A DNA stretch of 64,000 nt. Source: a virus. Shown piece by piece: positions 41,133 to 48,412 of this stretch (the stretch's first letter is position 1; each line of letters opens with the position of its first letter). A model generated the notes under the pieces. The model searched no databases, had not been told where the DNA came from, and saw only the letters and a program-made list of their open reading frames with translations. Both the position numbers and the translations under genes were made by a program. The DNA lies in IMG/VR virus record IMGVR_UViG_3300007513_000004, positions 1 to 64,000 of that record; one strand, written 5' to 3'.

Positions 41133-41708
41133 CTAAAACTTTGAAGGGAACATATTGATAGAGGCCTGCTTTCTCGTATCCACGAACACAACGCGACTCC
41201 TGCATCCTCGACAGATATGGCCATTGGGCCTCTTTGGCATACGAACCTTCCAGCCCTCGGCGGCACAACCAGTGCAAGTCCACTTGACTTTCTTTTCCTG
41301 CTTCCGACGCAGACCTTCCGTATTGTAGTTATGACAACGATGGTTCTTATACTCTCCGGTGATGTTAGTCATCATCTGCTGGAAACGTCGGGTATGACCC
41401 TTTTCGTTATACTTGTGAACCAAGAAGGCATGAACCATTTCGTGAATCAGAGTTCTCTCAATCTTAGCAAGGTCATAGCCCTCATTTCGAAACAACTTAT
41501 CGGACAGGTCAATCTTGGTAGGCTCAAGATTTTGGCCTCTCGCATAACGGTTGGCAAAAGTTTCGACAAGCCCGCTTCGCTTGTAACGGCAGTAGCCTGC
41601 CGTAGTGGTCATACGGTTATTCCATACGACCGGGATATCGGGAATCTCGCTATTGAAATGCTCATCATTCAATCGGATAAACATTGCTCTGATGTTGGGT
41701 CTGGTCAT
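41133..41708 (-). CDS. SprT-like zinc metalloprotease
   Basis: 191 residues. LIHEMVHAFLVHKYNEKGHT holds the HExxH active site with a third ligand downstream; the C-terminal CTGCAAEGWKVRMPKRPNGH and CRGCRSR form a zinc ribbon. SprT/Spartan relatives cleave DNA-protein cross-links. RBS GGGAG. Probably supports phage DNA repair. Confidence 0.88.
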   Translation of the reverse strand: MTRPNIRAMFIRLNDEHFNSEIPDIPVVWNNRMTTTAGYCRYKRSGLVETFANRYARGQNLEPTKIDLSDKLFRNEGYDLAKIERTLIHEMVHAFLVHKYNEKGHTRRFQQMMTNITGEYKNHRCHNYNTEGLRRKQEKKVKWTCTGCAAEGWKVRMPKRPNGHICRGCRSRVVFVDTRKQASINMFPSKF

Positions 41709-41726
41709 GGTTTTCTCCCTTGTTAC

Positions 41727-41755
41727 AAAGTAACTGATGGAAAAATGAAAATGAA
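41727..41755 (-). promoter_or_regulatory. Phage-type promoter
   Basis: Minus strand TTCATT -35, TTTTTCCATCAGT spacer core, TACTTT -10. Drives the SprT-like gene. Confidence 0.6.
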
Positions 41756-41795
41756 AAAAGGCGCAAAACTTTTGCCCAACAATTTAAAAGCAAGC

Positions 41796-41830
41796 TGGCA
41801 TAGTTCTTGCTAATGCAAGAATCGTGCCAA
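41796..41830. repeat. TTGGCAC-type palindrome, copy A
   Basis: TGGCAT-N5-TTGC then GCAAG-N4-GTGCCA, an almost perfect dyad. One of five. Each half also matches a sigma-54 -24/-12 element. Confidence 0.6.
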
Positions 41831-41965
41831 TTAAATATGTTAAAGTTTTGCCCGGCAAAGTGTAGGGGCAGGCCCTACACCCAACCCCCTTACTCTTCCC
41901 TGCTACCTTTAGGATGGCACCAGGGTCGAACCACTAATGGTAGTTGCCAAATCTACACGGGGCCT

Positions 41966-42014
41966 CCCCGAGGCTGGAACTGAACCAGCTTCACCATTAG
42001 CGCACTTCTCGGGC
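41966..42014 (-). other. tRNA-like minihelix
   Basis: On the minus strand, GCCCGAG (42014-42008) pairs with CTCGGGG (41972-41966) and brackets a T-arm-like hairpin GCTGG-TTCAGTT-CCAGC (41989-41973). The D and anticodon arms are replaced by about 18 nt. The acceptor resembles tRNA-Leu at 44545. Could be a decayed tRNA. Confidence 0.35.
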
Positions 42015-42032
42015 CGACCGGCAGCCCTTGTC

Positions 42033-42404
42033 TTATTCTTCGGAAGAAGACTCTTCCATGGCCTTCCACATCTTAGCTTGCAGTCGTTTTGAGTTTGGAA
42101 ACCGCATTGCCTCAAGTTGTGCTAACTCCAGCTTTACCTCTGGAGTCGCATCGACCTCGCCATCAAAAATGGCGAGATGCAGGTCGGCAGCTTCTTTGCT
42201 CATCGGACTATGCTCTTGAGCTTTGCCATTGATATACATGATTGGAGCTTCACCTTGAAACATCTCAAGAAAGCCAACAAGCTGTCTCCTATGTGCTGCC
42301 TTCTTTTCTTCAGGCGACATAGCTTCATATTCCGCATCCCGCCTGTGCTGCTCAGCAGTCTTCGCCACAGGCTCTGTTCCTTTCCAGTCTTTCTTTTTAC
42401 TCAC
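42033..42404 (-). CDS. Unknown acidic/basic protein
   Basis: 123 residues; GTG at 42404 follows GGAG with 5 nt spacing. SPEEKKAAHRRQLVGFLEMF and TPEVKLELAQLEAMRFPNSK are helical. Unknown. Confidence 0.6.
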   Translation of the reverse strand: MSKKKDWKGTEPVAKTAEQHRRDAEYEAMSPEEKKAAHRRQLVGFLEMFQGEAPIMYINGKAQEHSPMSKEAADLHLAIFDGEVDATPEVKLELAQLEAMRFPNSKRLQAKMWKAMEESSSEE

Positions 42405-42630
42405 ACACTCTCCTTTGTTGTTGTGCAAAAGTTTTTCATATTGTGATTAGGGTTGATGACTCTTCTTATAGAAGAATGAAACAGTGCGGCTTGCCCACGT
42501 CCTTTGCCATCTTTGGGTTCGAATCCCTTTGCTTGCGCGCAAGCAGGAAGAGCCCCTAGCTCCTCCCTTTGTATGAAAAAGTCGGCAGAGTATTGTCCCC
42601 CCGCTCTGCCAGCGGTCGATACGTCGATCT
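42405..42630 (-). other. Structured 5' leader
   Basis: About 225 nt between a promoter at 42636-42664 and the 42404 start. Contains GGCAGAG/CTCTGCC (42584 and 42604), GAGCCCCTAGCTC and CTTGCGCGCAAG hairpins. Could be a regulatory leader. Confidence 0.4.
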
Positions 42631-42635
42631 ATACA

Positions 42636-42664
42636 AATGTAGTTGATGATAAAATGAAAATGAA
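42636..42664 (-). promoter_or_regulatory. Phage-type promoter
   Basis: Minus strand spacer core TTTTATCATCAAC followed by TACATT -10. Confidence 0.6.
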
Positions 42665-42665
42665 A

Positions 42666-43001
42666 TTAGATAGACAATTCCATCCAAGCATATTCGTGTT
42701 CATCCGCTTCCAAGATACACATGTCTTCCTCGTCGTCAACAAGATTATCAGAAAGACGAGGATATGCGTAAATAATAGGATTAGGAGGTGAGGTTGGATC
42801 TCCAAGACGACGAGTAACAGAAAGACCCGCCACAAAAGTACCAACGGTAGATGCTGCCATATAATGAAAATCACGAAGATCGACAGGACCATCGGCCTCC
42901 ATAAGAGCCAAAATATCTGCTAAAGCGACTTGAACGCTATTAGCTGCACGAGATGCTTCCTCGGTCCAAGCATCCTCTCCTTCAAATAGACGACGAGCCA
43001 T
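42666..43001 (-). CDS. Unknown acidic protein
   Basis: 111 residues from MARRLFEGEDAWTEEASRAA; overlaps the upstream gene's 3' end. Strongly acidic C-terminus (DDEEDMCILEADEHEYAW). Unknown. Confidence 0.6.
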   Translation of the reverse strand: MARRLFEGEDAWTEEASRAANSVQVALADILALMEADGPVDLRDFHYMAASTVGTFVAGLSVTRRLGDPTSPPNPIIYAYPRLSDNLVDDEEDMCILEADEHEYAWMELSI

Positions 43002-43341
43002 TTTCTTCTTCCTCTTCTTCCTCATCCGCCCAAACGAATGGATTGGTTGTGTCAAGTTCGCTGTTTGCAACGAACGCTATAAATTCCGCTACTTGGTCTG
43101 GGGTTAGCCAGCCCTTAACTTGGTCGCCACCACAGTTGTGCCATTCTCCATCACTGTTCCATGCAGCAACCTCAACGCTCTTTGCTCCCCAATCATCGAC
43201 TCCCATCGGTGCATCAAAAGGCGCATTGCGTCCGCGCTCATCCGTGGGCTCGCAATAGTTGCTCGGCCCCCACTGAACGGAAACGGTATTCCCATTCGCA
43301 AAAGAAATCTGAAAGCCTTTGTTGCCCATTGCTCTAAACAT
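42982..43341 (-). CDS. Conserved phage/bacterial unknown protein
   Basis: 119 residues from MFRAMGNKGFQISFANGNTV. The MGNKGFQxxFANGxTVSVQWGP segment is a recurring signature of uncharacterised bacterial and phage proteins; VKGWLTPDQVAEFIAFV follows. Poly-Glu tail. RBS GGGAG. Confidence 0.75.
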   Translation of the reverse strand: MFRAMGNKGFQISFANGNTVSVQWGPSNYCEPTDERGRNAPFDAPMGVDDWGAKSVEVAAWNSDGEWHNCGGDQVKGWLTPDQVAEFIAFVANSELDTTNPFVWADEEEEEEENGSSSI

Positions 43342-43361
43342 TTGTTGTCTCCCTATGTGAC

Positions 43362-43390
43362 AATGTAACTGATGATAAAACAGAAATGAA
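43362..43390 (-). promoter_or_regulatory. Phage-type promoter
   Basis: Minus strand TTCATT -35, spacer TCTGTTTTATCATCAGT, TACATT -10. Drives 43341. Confidence 0.65.
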
Positions 43391-43439
43391 ATAATACCGT
43401 GCAAAAACTTAACATGTGTGTGCAAATCTTTTGCACGGT

Positions 43440-43471
43440 GGTGCAGCCTAACCCACCCTTTAGGCTGCACC
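43440..43471. repeat. Strong hairpin
   Basis: GGTGCAGCCTA and TAGGCTGCACC form an 11-bp stem, after the 43504 gene on the minus strand. Confidence 0.6.
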
Positions 43472-43503
43472 GATTTTCTGCAGGGGGTAGGCCCCGTCAC
43501 ACA

Positions 43504-43635
43504 TTACGCGCAGTTAAGATAATGCCAACCGAAGAAGACCAAGGCAGTCCAGGCTGCAACATCAATAGCTACCACAATCGGAAGCAGGGTCAAACGATGA
43601 GCTAAAACCCATTCAATAGCAGTAGTGCGCCACAT
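43504..43635 (-). CDS. Small membrane protein (43 aa)
   Basis: MWRTTAIEWVLAHRLTLLPI with a hydrophobic helix to VFFGWHYL; ideal RBS GGAGG five nt upstream. Confidence 0.55.
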   Translation of the reverse strand: MWRTTAIEWVLAHRLTLLPIVVAIDVAAWTALVFFGWHYLNCA

Positions 43636-43646
43636 AGTTTCCTCCA

Positions 43647-43961
43647 TTATCGGGGCCGACAAGGCCCCTGAGTGGTTCCGGCAGGTCGCGGAGACTTCTT
43701 CCAAAGTCGAAGCTCTGCCTGTTCCGGGGGCGGTGCAATCTCAAAGCCGGAAACGTGAAGCGCAAGGCCCACATGCTTTGAGGTTGTCTGGCTATAATAC
43801 TCGCCACCGCCTCGCGTGTAGTTGAAGACTCGACCAGATTGGCGGTCGCCAATCACAAGGTCATAGGACAAGAGATGCGAACCATCCGTAGTAAGCGACC
43901 CTCGACCATTCGAAGCCTTACTACCAGCAGCCCACGCTCTCACAACTTGTTCATTCGTCAT
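43647..43961 (-). CDS. Unknown basic protein
   Basis: 104 residues from MTNEQVVRAWAAGSKASNGR; the segment LLSYDLVIGDRQSGRVFNYT is beta-rich. GC-rich. The end carries a GGGGCC/GGCCCC hairpin. Unknown. Confidence 0.6.
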   Translation of the reverse strand: MTNEQVVRAWAAGSKASNGRGSLTTDGSHLLSYDLVIGDRQSGRVFNYTRGGGEYYSQTTSKHVGLALHVSGFEIAPPPEQAELRLWKKSPRPAGTTQGPCRPR

Positions 43962-43988
43962 TTTCAAAACCCTCCAGGTTAGTACTCC

Positions 43989-44017
43989 TATGTAGCTGAT
44001 GATAAAACAGAGTTGAG
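43989..44017 (-). promoter_or_regulatory. Phage-type promoter (divergent pair, minus)
   Basis: Spacer TCTGTTTTATCATCAGC with TACATA -10 on the minus strand. Shares the central boundary motif GCAAATCTTTTGCCC with the plus-strand promoter at 44050. Confidence 0.6.
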
Positions 44018-44049
44018 ATTTTTATGCAAATCTTTTGCCCAGGGCTAAT

Positions 44050-44078
44050 TTGGTTTCTGTTTTATCATCAGCTACATA
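44050..44078 (+). promoter_or_regulatory. Phage-type promoter (divergent pair, plus)
   Basis: TTGGTT -35, spacer TCTGTTTTATCATCAGC, TACATA -10. Same spacer as the minus partner. Confidence 0.65.
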
Positions 44079-44188
44079 AAGACATAAGGAAAGGAACACT
44101 GTTCGCGCTGCCTCCCCATAGGGAATAAGGTGGCCGTCTGGAATCGAAAGATTAGGTTCCCAACCTTTTGACTCACAAAGGAGATTCA

Positions 44189-44446
44189 ATGTTCATCAGC
44201 GCAGAAAAGATTATTGAGCTAATTCAGGCCGCCAACGATTGTGTAGAGAGGTTGCCGGAAGCTGAACAGTGGATTCATGTTAGTGATATTGCCGCTACCC
44301 TTCAGAAGCTGATTGATGATGAAGAGGCAAGGTTGGAAACTTTGGCCGACCAATGGCACGGCGAGGAGTGGGTGGAAATCGACCTTGGGCGGGAACCAAC
44401 TGAAAAAGAGCTTGAAGTAGACTTTAACTGGCCTCATGGAGTATAA
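44189..44446 (+). CDS. Unknown acidic protein
   Basis: 85 residues from MFISAEKIIELIQAANDCVE; helical. RBS AAAGGAG. An ~110-nt untranslated leader follows the promoter. Unknown. Confidence 0.6.
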   Translation: MFISAEKIIELIQAANDCVERLPEAEQWIHVSDIAATLQKLIDDEEARLETLADQWHGEEWVEIDLGREPTEKELEVDFNWPHGV

Positions 44447-44454
44447 GACTTTTT

Positions 44455-44530
44455 GGGTCCATAGCTCAACAGGCAGAGCGCCGGACTTTTAATCCGTAGG
44501 TTCAGGGTTCGAGTCCCTGTGGACTCACCA
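44455..44530 (+). tRNA. tRNA-Lys (anticodon TTT), plus strand
   Basis: Acceptor GGGTCCA/TGGACTC, T-arm CAGGGTTCGAGTCCCTG, anticodon loop CTTTTAA, CCA encoded. Same anticodon as 18128 but opposite strand and different acceptor stem. Confidence 0.95.
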
Positions 44531-44544
44531 TTTATCAAACTTTT

Positions 44545-44629
44545 GCCCGAGTGGTGGAATCGGTATACACAGCAGACTTAAAATCTGCCGCCTTTGGGCT
44601 TGCCGGTTCGAGTCCGGCCTCGGGTACCA
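44545..44629 (+). tRNA. tRNA-Leu (anticodon TAA)
   Basis: Class II tRNA with long variable arm; acceptor GCCCGAG/CTCGGGT, T-arm GCCGGTTCGAGTCCGGC, anticodon loop CTTAAAA, CCA encoded. Its 5' GCCCGAG is the end of a TATCAAACTTTTGCCCGAG boundary motif. Confidence 0.95.
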
Positions 44630-44634
44630 AATAA

Positions 44635-44663
44635 ATCAAATCCATTTTAACATCAATTACATT
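44635..44663 (+). promoter_or_regulatory. Phage-type promoter
   Basis: Spacer core TTTTAACATCAAT, TACATT -10. Follows tRNA-Leu. Confidence 0.5.
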
Positions 44664-44785
44664 GAGTCATGGGAGGGGAGAAGTAGAACGGCAAGGCCTC
44701 CAGGCGATGAGCCAACCGCTAAATGCGGCATACGGCGTCCGCCCTAAACCAATTGCTGCGCTATTGCTTCCCCCTCCCTTTTTCT
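44664..44785 (+). ncRNA. Structured RNA / attenuator leader candidate
   Basis: GGGAGGGGAGAAG (44671) can pair with CTTCCCCCTCCC (44767-44778), followed by TTTTTCTTT. Inner hairpins CCGC-TAAAT-GCGG and GGCG-TC-CGCC. Looks like a small RNA with its own terminator, or an attenuator for the downstream 44809 gene. Confidence 0.45.
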
Positions 44786-44808
44786 TTCACCAACCAGGAA
44801 TAAATCAA

Positions 44809-44988
44809 ATGGGAAATAAAGCACAACGACAGAACCAGCACGTTCGTCGCATCAACAGCAAAATCCGCAAGTTCGAAAAGCGGGGCTGGTCTACGGCGGG
44901 GCTGGAAAAGGAGCTTGGCTTTATGCTGGGCGAGGACCGCCCTTCCTTCAAAACTGGGCGAGATGCTCGCCCAGCAGACAAGGAATAA
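44809..44988 (+). CDS. Small basic protein, paralogue of 17693-17884
   Basis: 59 residues; MGNKAQRQNQHVRRINSKIR then KFEKRGWSTAGLEKELGFM. About 75% identical by eye to the 17.7-kb protein. Tandem to tRNA-Leu and tRNA-Lys. Suggests a tRNA-associated RNA-binding role, unproven. Confidence 0.7.
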   Translation: MGNKAQRQNQHVRRINSKIRKFEKRGWSTAGLEKELGFMLGEDRPSFKTGRDARPADKE

Positions 44989-44990
44989 AA

Positions 44991-45022
44991 CAACCGGGGC
45001 TTTGCCCCGGGCCTTTCTTTAT
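44991..45022 (+). terminator. Rho-independent terminator
   Basis: CCGGGGC-TTT-GCCCCGG (44994-45010) followed by GCCTTTCTTT. Confidence 0.7.
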
Positions 45023-45049
45023 CTTAAATGTCAAACTTTTGCCCGAGGG

Positions 45050-45310
45050 CTACCGAGGGAGTACCCATATATCATCGGATGAAGGATCTCCATATTGTGT
45101 ACACACGCACTTGGATCGAGTAACAGACTCCATCCTTGTTCCAAGATCATCGCACGATTGTTTACATTGAGTTATCGTAGCTTCCTTCAAATTGCAATTT
45201 GACATAAGCATCCCAGCGGTGACCGTGAGGCAAATATAGAATACAGATTTGCTGATTGCTCCAGTTACGGAGATTATCAACTGTCTGTCCGTGTCTGCAT
45301 GCTTATCCAT
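45050..45310 (-). CDS. Small membrane protein with cysteines
   Basis: 86 residues from MDKHADTDRQLIISVTGAIS; membrane helix about 17-36 then several cysteines. AAGGAAGG upstream of ATG 45310. Unknown. Confidence 0.55.
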   Translation of the reverse strand: MDKHADTDRQLIISVTGAISKSVFYICLTVTAGMLMSNCNLKEATITQCKQSCDDLGTRMESVTRSKCVCTQYGDPSSDDIWVLPR

Positions 45311-45992
45311 TCCTTCCTTCCTTATACTCTCCATGAAACCCACAACAGTGAAAGTTTATTCCTTTAATCTGCCAATCCTGCAAAACATGATGGTGACCAA
45401 AATACCAATCCACAGGCGCATGGTCACAATAGTCCATGACATTCTGGAGATTTTTGGGGGTGGGATTGGTGTTTCGGTTGAGTCTGTCAATCTCCACACA
45501 AATTGGCGCATCATGGGTTACCACAATTTCTGGCTTCGCCATTTCCATTGACTCGAAGAATGTGTTGAATTCTGCGGCGGAGGGACTTTCCTCGGCCCAC
45601 CAAGAAACTCCTTCGACTCGATGTGCCCGGTCTGTCGATTCGGCACCTCCGAAGAAAATATGCGACTTTCCATCGAGGTCGATAGCCGAACCACGGATGA
45701 CATAAAAGCAGCCTGGCGCCAACTCCACGGTTTTGTCGGAATCTTGGGCCGCCTGCAATTCAAGCCATTTAGTCCAATTTTCATGATTTCCACCGCAGGT
45801 ATACCACGCCGGGCCGGCTCGGCCTTGCCTCTCCCTCTTTGCAAAATACTTTGCGATTGGGCAATTGCTGGCCCAAAGAGCCCCAAAGTCTCCGACTTGA
45901 ACCACAATATCAACACCTGCTGCAATAGCAGCCCGGTCAATTGCAGCAACGTCATCAACCCTGCCATGAATATCGCCAACGTAAAAAATCAC
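45303..45992 (-). CDS. Calcineurin-like metallophosphoesterase
   Basis: 229 residues; GTG start with AGGAGG. YVGDIHGR (GDxHG), VVQVGDFGALW (GD), CGGNHENW (GNHE), VTHDAP and FGHHHV give the full metal-ligand set. Hydrolyses phosphate esters or nucleotides; substrate unknown. Confidence 0.9.
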   Translation of the reverse strand: MIFYVGDIHGRVDDVAAIDRAAIAAGVDIVVQVGDFGALWASNCPIAKYFAKRERQGRAGPAWYTCGGNHENWTKWLELQAAQDSDKTVELAPGCFYVIRGSAIDLDGKSHIFFGGAESTDRAHRVEGVSWWAEESPSAAEFNTFFESMEMAKPEIVVTHDAPICVEIDRLNRNTNPTPKNLQNVMDYCDHAPVDWYFGHHHVLQDWQIKGINFHCCGFHGEYKEGRNG

Positions 45993-46007
45993 TCTGCCTC
46001 CTGTTAT

Positions 46008-46036
46008 ATGGTAACCGATGGATAAATAGAAATCAA
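46008..46036 (-). promoter_or_regulatory. Phage-type promoter
   Basis: Minus strand TTGATT -35, spacer TCTATTTATCCATCGGT, TACCAT -10. Drives the phosphoesterase. Confidence 0.6.
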
Positions 46037-46067
46037 AAAGAAATGTAAAAGTTTTGCCCGGGCTTAT

Positions 46068-46096
46068 TTCAAATCTGTTTGAGCATCGGTTACTTT
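46068..46096 (+). promoter_or_regulatory. Phage-type promoter; possibly leaderless
   Basis: TTCAAA -35, spacer TCTGTTTGAGCATCGGT, TACTTT -10 (46091-46096). The next ATG at 46102 lies at the expected start site, so the mRNA may be leaderless. Confidence 0.5.
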
Positions 46097-46101
46097 ACGA
46101 T

Positions 46102-46395
46102 ATGGAAAAGAACATTCAGACTTTGGTGGAGTTGTGGCGGGATGCCGAGGCCAGGAAGTTGGAGGCCGACCGTAACGAGTTTGGTGCCAAGATGGAGGTT
46201 CGACGGGCTTTGTCCAAGTCTCTTGGAAGCTACACTGAACCGGGAACCAGTGGCGTTGGAATCTGCGCTGCGGCCATCGATATTGGTCATTGGGCCTGTG
46301 AAACGAGCCCTGTCGCGGTCTGCGTCTATGATGATTGGTCCGACCCGATTCATGACAACTGCCTTTACTGCAACAACCCAGAGGAACGAAAATGA
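46102..46395 (+). CDS. Unknown protein
   Basis: 97 residues from MEKNIQTLVELWRDAEARKL; helical N-terminus, then a cysteine-containing C-terminus (HDNCLYCNNPEERK). The start may be leaderless. Unknown. Confidence 0.6.
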   Translation: MEKNIQTLVELWRDAEARKLEADRNEFGAKMEVRRALSKSLGSYTEPGTSGVGICAAAIDIGHWACETSPVAVCVYDDWSDPIHDNCLYCNNPEERK

Positions 46396-46502
46396 CTTGG
46401 AAAGCCTTTCTTAAATCAAAACTGCGCGAGCGGTCCATCAGTAATCAGACAGTATATATTTCTGTCTTTGTAGCATTCTTCGCCGGGTGGGTCGTGGGAT
46501 AG
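46392..46502 (+). CDS. Small membrane protein (36 aa)
   Basis: MTWKAFLKSKLRERSISNQT then TVYISVFVAFFAGWVVG; one membrane helix. ATGA overlap with the upstream gene. Confidence 0.5.
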   Translation: MTWKAFLKSKLRERSISNQTVYISVFVAFFAGWVVG

Positions 46503-46510
46503 GCATTTTA

Positions 46511-46630
46511 ATGCCAATAATAAAAACTAAATTATTTACGTCCCCGCCAGCCAATCGTGGGACTGCTCCTTCCAAATTACGAACGCGAATTATAAAATCC
46601 TTTAGCGCAAACCGCCGGGCAAAAAGTTGA
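46511..46630 (+). CDS. Possible basic peptide (39 aa)
   Basis: MPIIKTKLFTSPPANRGTAP to NRRAKS; basic. Ends inside a reversed boundary motif. RBS weak. Confidence 0.3.
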   Translation: MPIIKTKLFTSPPANRGTAPSKLRTRIIKSFSANRRAKS

Positions 46631-46645
46631 CATTTATAATAAAAA

Positions 46646-46665
46646 GAGGCTGCCGAGGCAGCCTC
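46646..46665 (-). terminator. Rho-independent terminator (minus)
   Basis: GAGGCTGCC-GA-GGCAGCCTC perfect stem; on the minus strand it is followed by TTTTTATTAT. Terminates 46680. Confidence 0.75.
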
Positions 46666-46679
46666 GATATTTAGGCAAT

Positions 46680-47129
46680 TTAGCAACCGTATCGGCGCTC
46701 CATCGCAACCTCCGCTTCGTATTCGGCCTCCCACCGTGCTCGTTCTTCCAAGTCCTGTAGAACCTTCCGATTATTATCGGAGAGCCTATCCTCGTCAACG
46801 ACTGGCGAAACTCGCTTGCCGCCACATTCGTAGCAGGTCACGTCATAGCTTCCAGAAAAATAGTCCCGCTCGAAATCCGGGTCATCATAGAAGTCATCGG
46901 AGGTCAATCCGTTGCAATCGATGGAAGGATTGACGTGGGAGCCTCGACCGGAGCAGGTGGCGCACACCTCAAACTTTACGGGCAGCAGCTCAAAGAATTC
47001 CTCGCCATCCTCATCCTCAATGGCGACTTGAACCATCATCTGGCTCTCGTCAAAGGAATTATACCAAGTGCCACGGCGGGCCGCTCGGGTGCGGGGGTCG
47101 TTGTAATAGTTGTAATCATCGATGGACAT
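46680..47129 (-). CDS. Conserved phage protein with zinc ribbon
   Basis: 149 residues. N-terminal IDDYNYYNDPRTRAARRGTW; CATCSGRGSHVNPSIDCNGL and TCYECGGKRV form a DnaJ-type zinc ribbon. Related uncharacterised proteins occur in phages. RBS GAGGAG. Confidence 0.7.
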   Translation of the reverse strand: MSIDDYNYYNDPRTRAARRGTWYNSFDESQMMVQVAIEDEDGEEFFELLPVKFEVCATCSGRGSHVNPSIDCNGLTSDDFYDDPDFERDYFSGSYDVTCYECGGKRVSPVVDEDRLSDNNRKVLQDLEERARWEAEYEAEVAMERRYGC

Positions 47130-47151
47130 TAGACACTCCTCTGTGTATGGA

Positions 47152-47180
47152 TGAGTAAACGATGGAAAAACAAAGTTGAA
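47152..47180 (-). promoter_or_regulatory. Phage-type promoter
   Basis: Minus strand TTCAAC -35, TTTTTCCATCGTT spacer core, TACTCA -10. Drives 47129. Confidence 0.5.
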
Positions 47181-47222
47181 ATAAGCATGTGCAAATCTTT
47201 TGCCCAGAGTAATATTTATCTT

Positions 47223-47363
47223 ATGAAGTGGTTAGATGACATAAAACAGAAACTATGGTGGAGAGGAATTACTGGCAAGGATCTTGCAGTACTTACGCTC
47301 ATGCCCGTATCTTTCGTAGCAATTATATTGTTTTTAATTTGGGGGCTGGCGCAAGGTATGTAA
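47223..47363 (+). CDS. Small membrane protein (46 aa)
   Basis: MKWLDDIKQKLWWRGITGKD then a hydrophobic helix; follows a boundary motif without an obvious promoter core. Confidence 0.5.
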   Translation: MKWLDDIKQKLWWRGITGKDLAVLTLMPVSFVAIILFLIWGLAQGM

Positions 47364-47378
47364 ATATTTTGCCCGGCG

Positions 47379-47582
47379 TTATAATAAATAAACAAGGCTG
47401 GCGACTAAAACAACACCAGCAGAGAATATTGCCATTGGAACATAGGCTCCAGCGGTGAACGAAAGTGTTGCGCCCGCAGCAGATATCATAAAGGCAAAGT
47501 ACATAACTATAGCTATCAACTCCCCAATATGTTCTGGAACGCCCATTGCCCAGCTTCTATATTTTGCAATTAAGTTATTCAT
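47379..47582 (-). CDS. Small two-helix membrane protein
   Basis: 67 residues; two hydrophobic helices (about 18-42 and 46-66). Unknown. Confidence 0.55.
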   Translation of the reverse strand: MNNLIAKYRSWAMGVPEHIGELIAIVMYFAFMISAAGATLSFTAGAYVPMAIFSAGVVLVASLVYLL

Positions 47583-47641
47583 TTAACGATGATACTCCGG
47601 GCAAAAAATTGACACAAAGGTTGAACCAAAAGGCTCTCAGT

Positions 47642-47857
47642 CTAAAAGTCATCCCGAGAAACCTTCTTGCGGCAAGCCTTCTTGCTCTGCTCCTTACGAG
47701 CATCACCGTGAGAGCCGGAACCGTTCCGAAGAATCAGTCCAAGCATATCAAGGTTGCGAGTCTTACGTCGCTTACCCTCTCCGCGCATGGTGGCGCGAAG
47801 TTCCCGCTCCTCACGGCGGGCATTACGCTTGCGGTTCTTTCGTGCTGTCTTGGCCAT
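47642..47857 (-). CDS. Small highly basic protein
   Basis: 71 residues, lysine/arginine-rich throughout (KTARKNRKRNARREERELRA). Ideal RBS AAGGAGG. Likely nucleic-acid binding, e.g. RNA. Unknown. Confidence 0.65.
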   Translation of the reverse strand: MAKTARKNRKRNARREERELRATMRGEGKRRKTRNLDMLGLILRNGSGSHGDARKEQSKKACRKKVSRDDF

Positions 47858-47876
47858 GATAGCCTCCTTCTGTCTC

Positions 47877-47905
47877 TATGTAACCGATGGAGAAATAGAA
47901 ATCAA
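47877..47905 (-). promoter_or_regulatory. Phage-type promoter
   Basis: Minus strand TTGATT -35, TTTCTCCATCGGT, TACATA -10. Drives 47857. Confidence 0.55.
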
Positions 47906-47933
47906 AAATGTGTTGTAAAACTTTTGCCCAGGC

Positions 47934-48368
47934 TCACCGTCTAATTTTTACATTAGGTATGTCAGCAATCCGGTCAGCCAGTAAATCTCGACCATCAGGA
48001 CAAGAGCGATTCAACATAGTCAGTATAGACTGAATCTCAACCCAAAGCTGTTCTGGGAGCACAAGACAGGAGTATCCAAGATAAACCTTGACCCAATCCT
48101 CTCCCAAGCTACGAAAGGCGCAATCGGATGCAGCGTAAAGATGCTCCGGCTTTACCGAGAAGATTGCGCCCTTTACTGTAAATTCGATGGGTTCCGTATC
48201 AGTAAAGGCAAAGCCACCAGGGTCGAGGTGGGCAACATCAATAGCGGTTTTTTCCTCTGGAGTAACACTATATCGTTCAGCTATGTCATCCTCACACACG
48301 CTCGTACCAACGAGTGAAATGTGCAAACGAATTTTGGAATCTGCGGGGTAACGGATTGACTCAAGCAT
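47934..48368 (-). CDS. Unknown protein
   Basis: 144 residues; RBS AGGAGG. Beta-rich with EPIEFTVKGAIFSVKPEHLY and LVLPEQLWVEIQSILTMLN. Unknown. Confidence 0.65.
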   Translation of the reverse strand: MLESIRYPADSKIRLHISLVGTSVCEDDIAERYSVTPEEKTAIDVAHLDPGGFAFTDTEPIEFTVKGAIFSVKPEHLYAASDCAFRSLGEDWVKVYLGYSCLVLPEQLWVEIQSILTMLNRSCPDGRDLLADRIADIPNVKIRR

Positions 48369-48383
48369 ACTTCCTCCTGTGTG

Positions 48384-48412
48384 TATGTATGTGATGATAA
48401 AATAATACTGGA
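48384..48412 (-). promoter_or_regulatory. Phage-type promoter
   Basis: Minus strand spacer core TTTTATCATCACA, TACATA -10. Drives 48368. Confidence 0.5.

Noticed and set aside
42503-42545. GGGTTCGAATCCC-like T-loop as a possible tRNA
   Set aside because: Only three pairs form in the T-stem and no acceptor or anticodon arms can be found on either strand.
43652-43668. GGGGCC-GACAA-GGCCCC as an independent terminator
   Set aside because: It lies inside the end of the 43647-43961 gene and has no T run.
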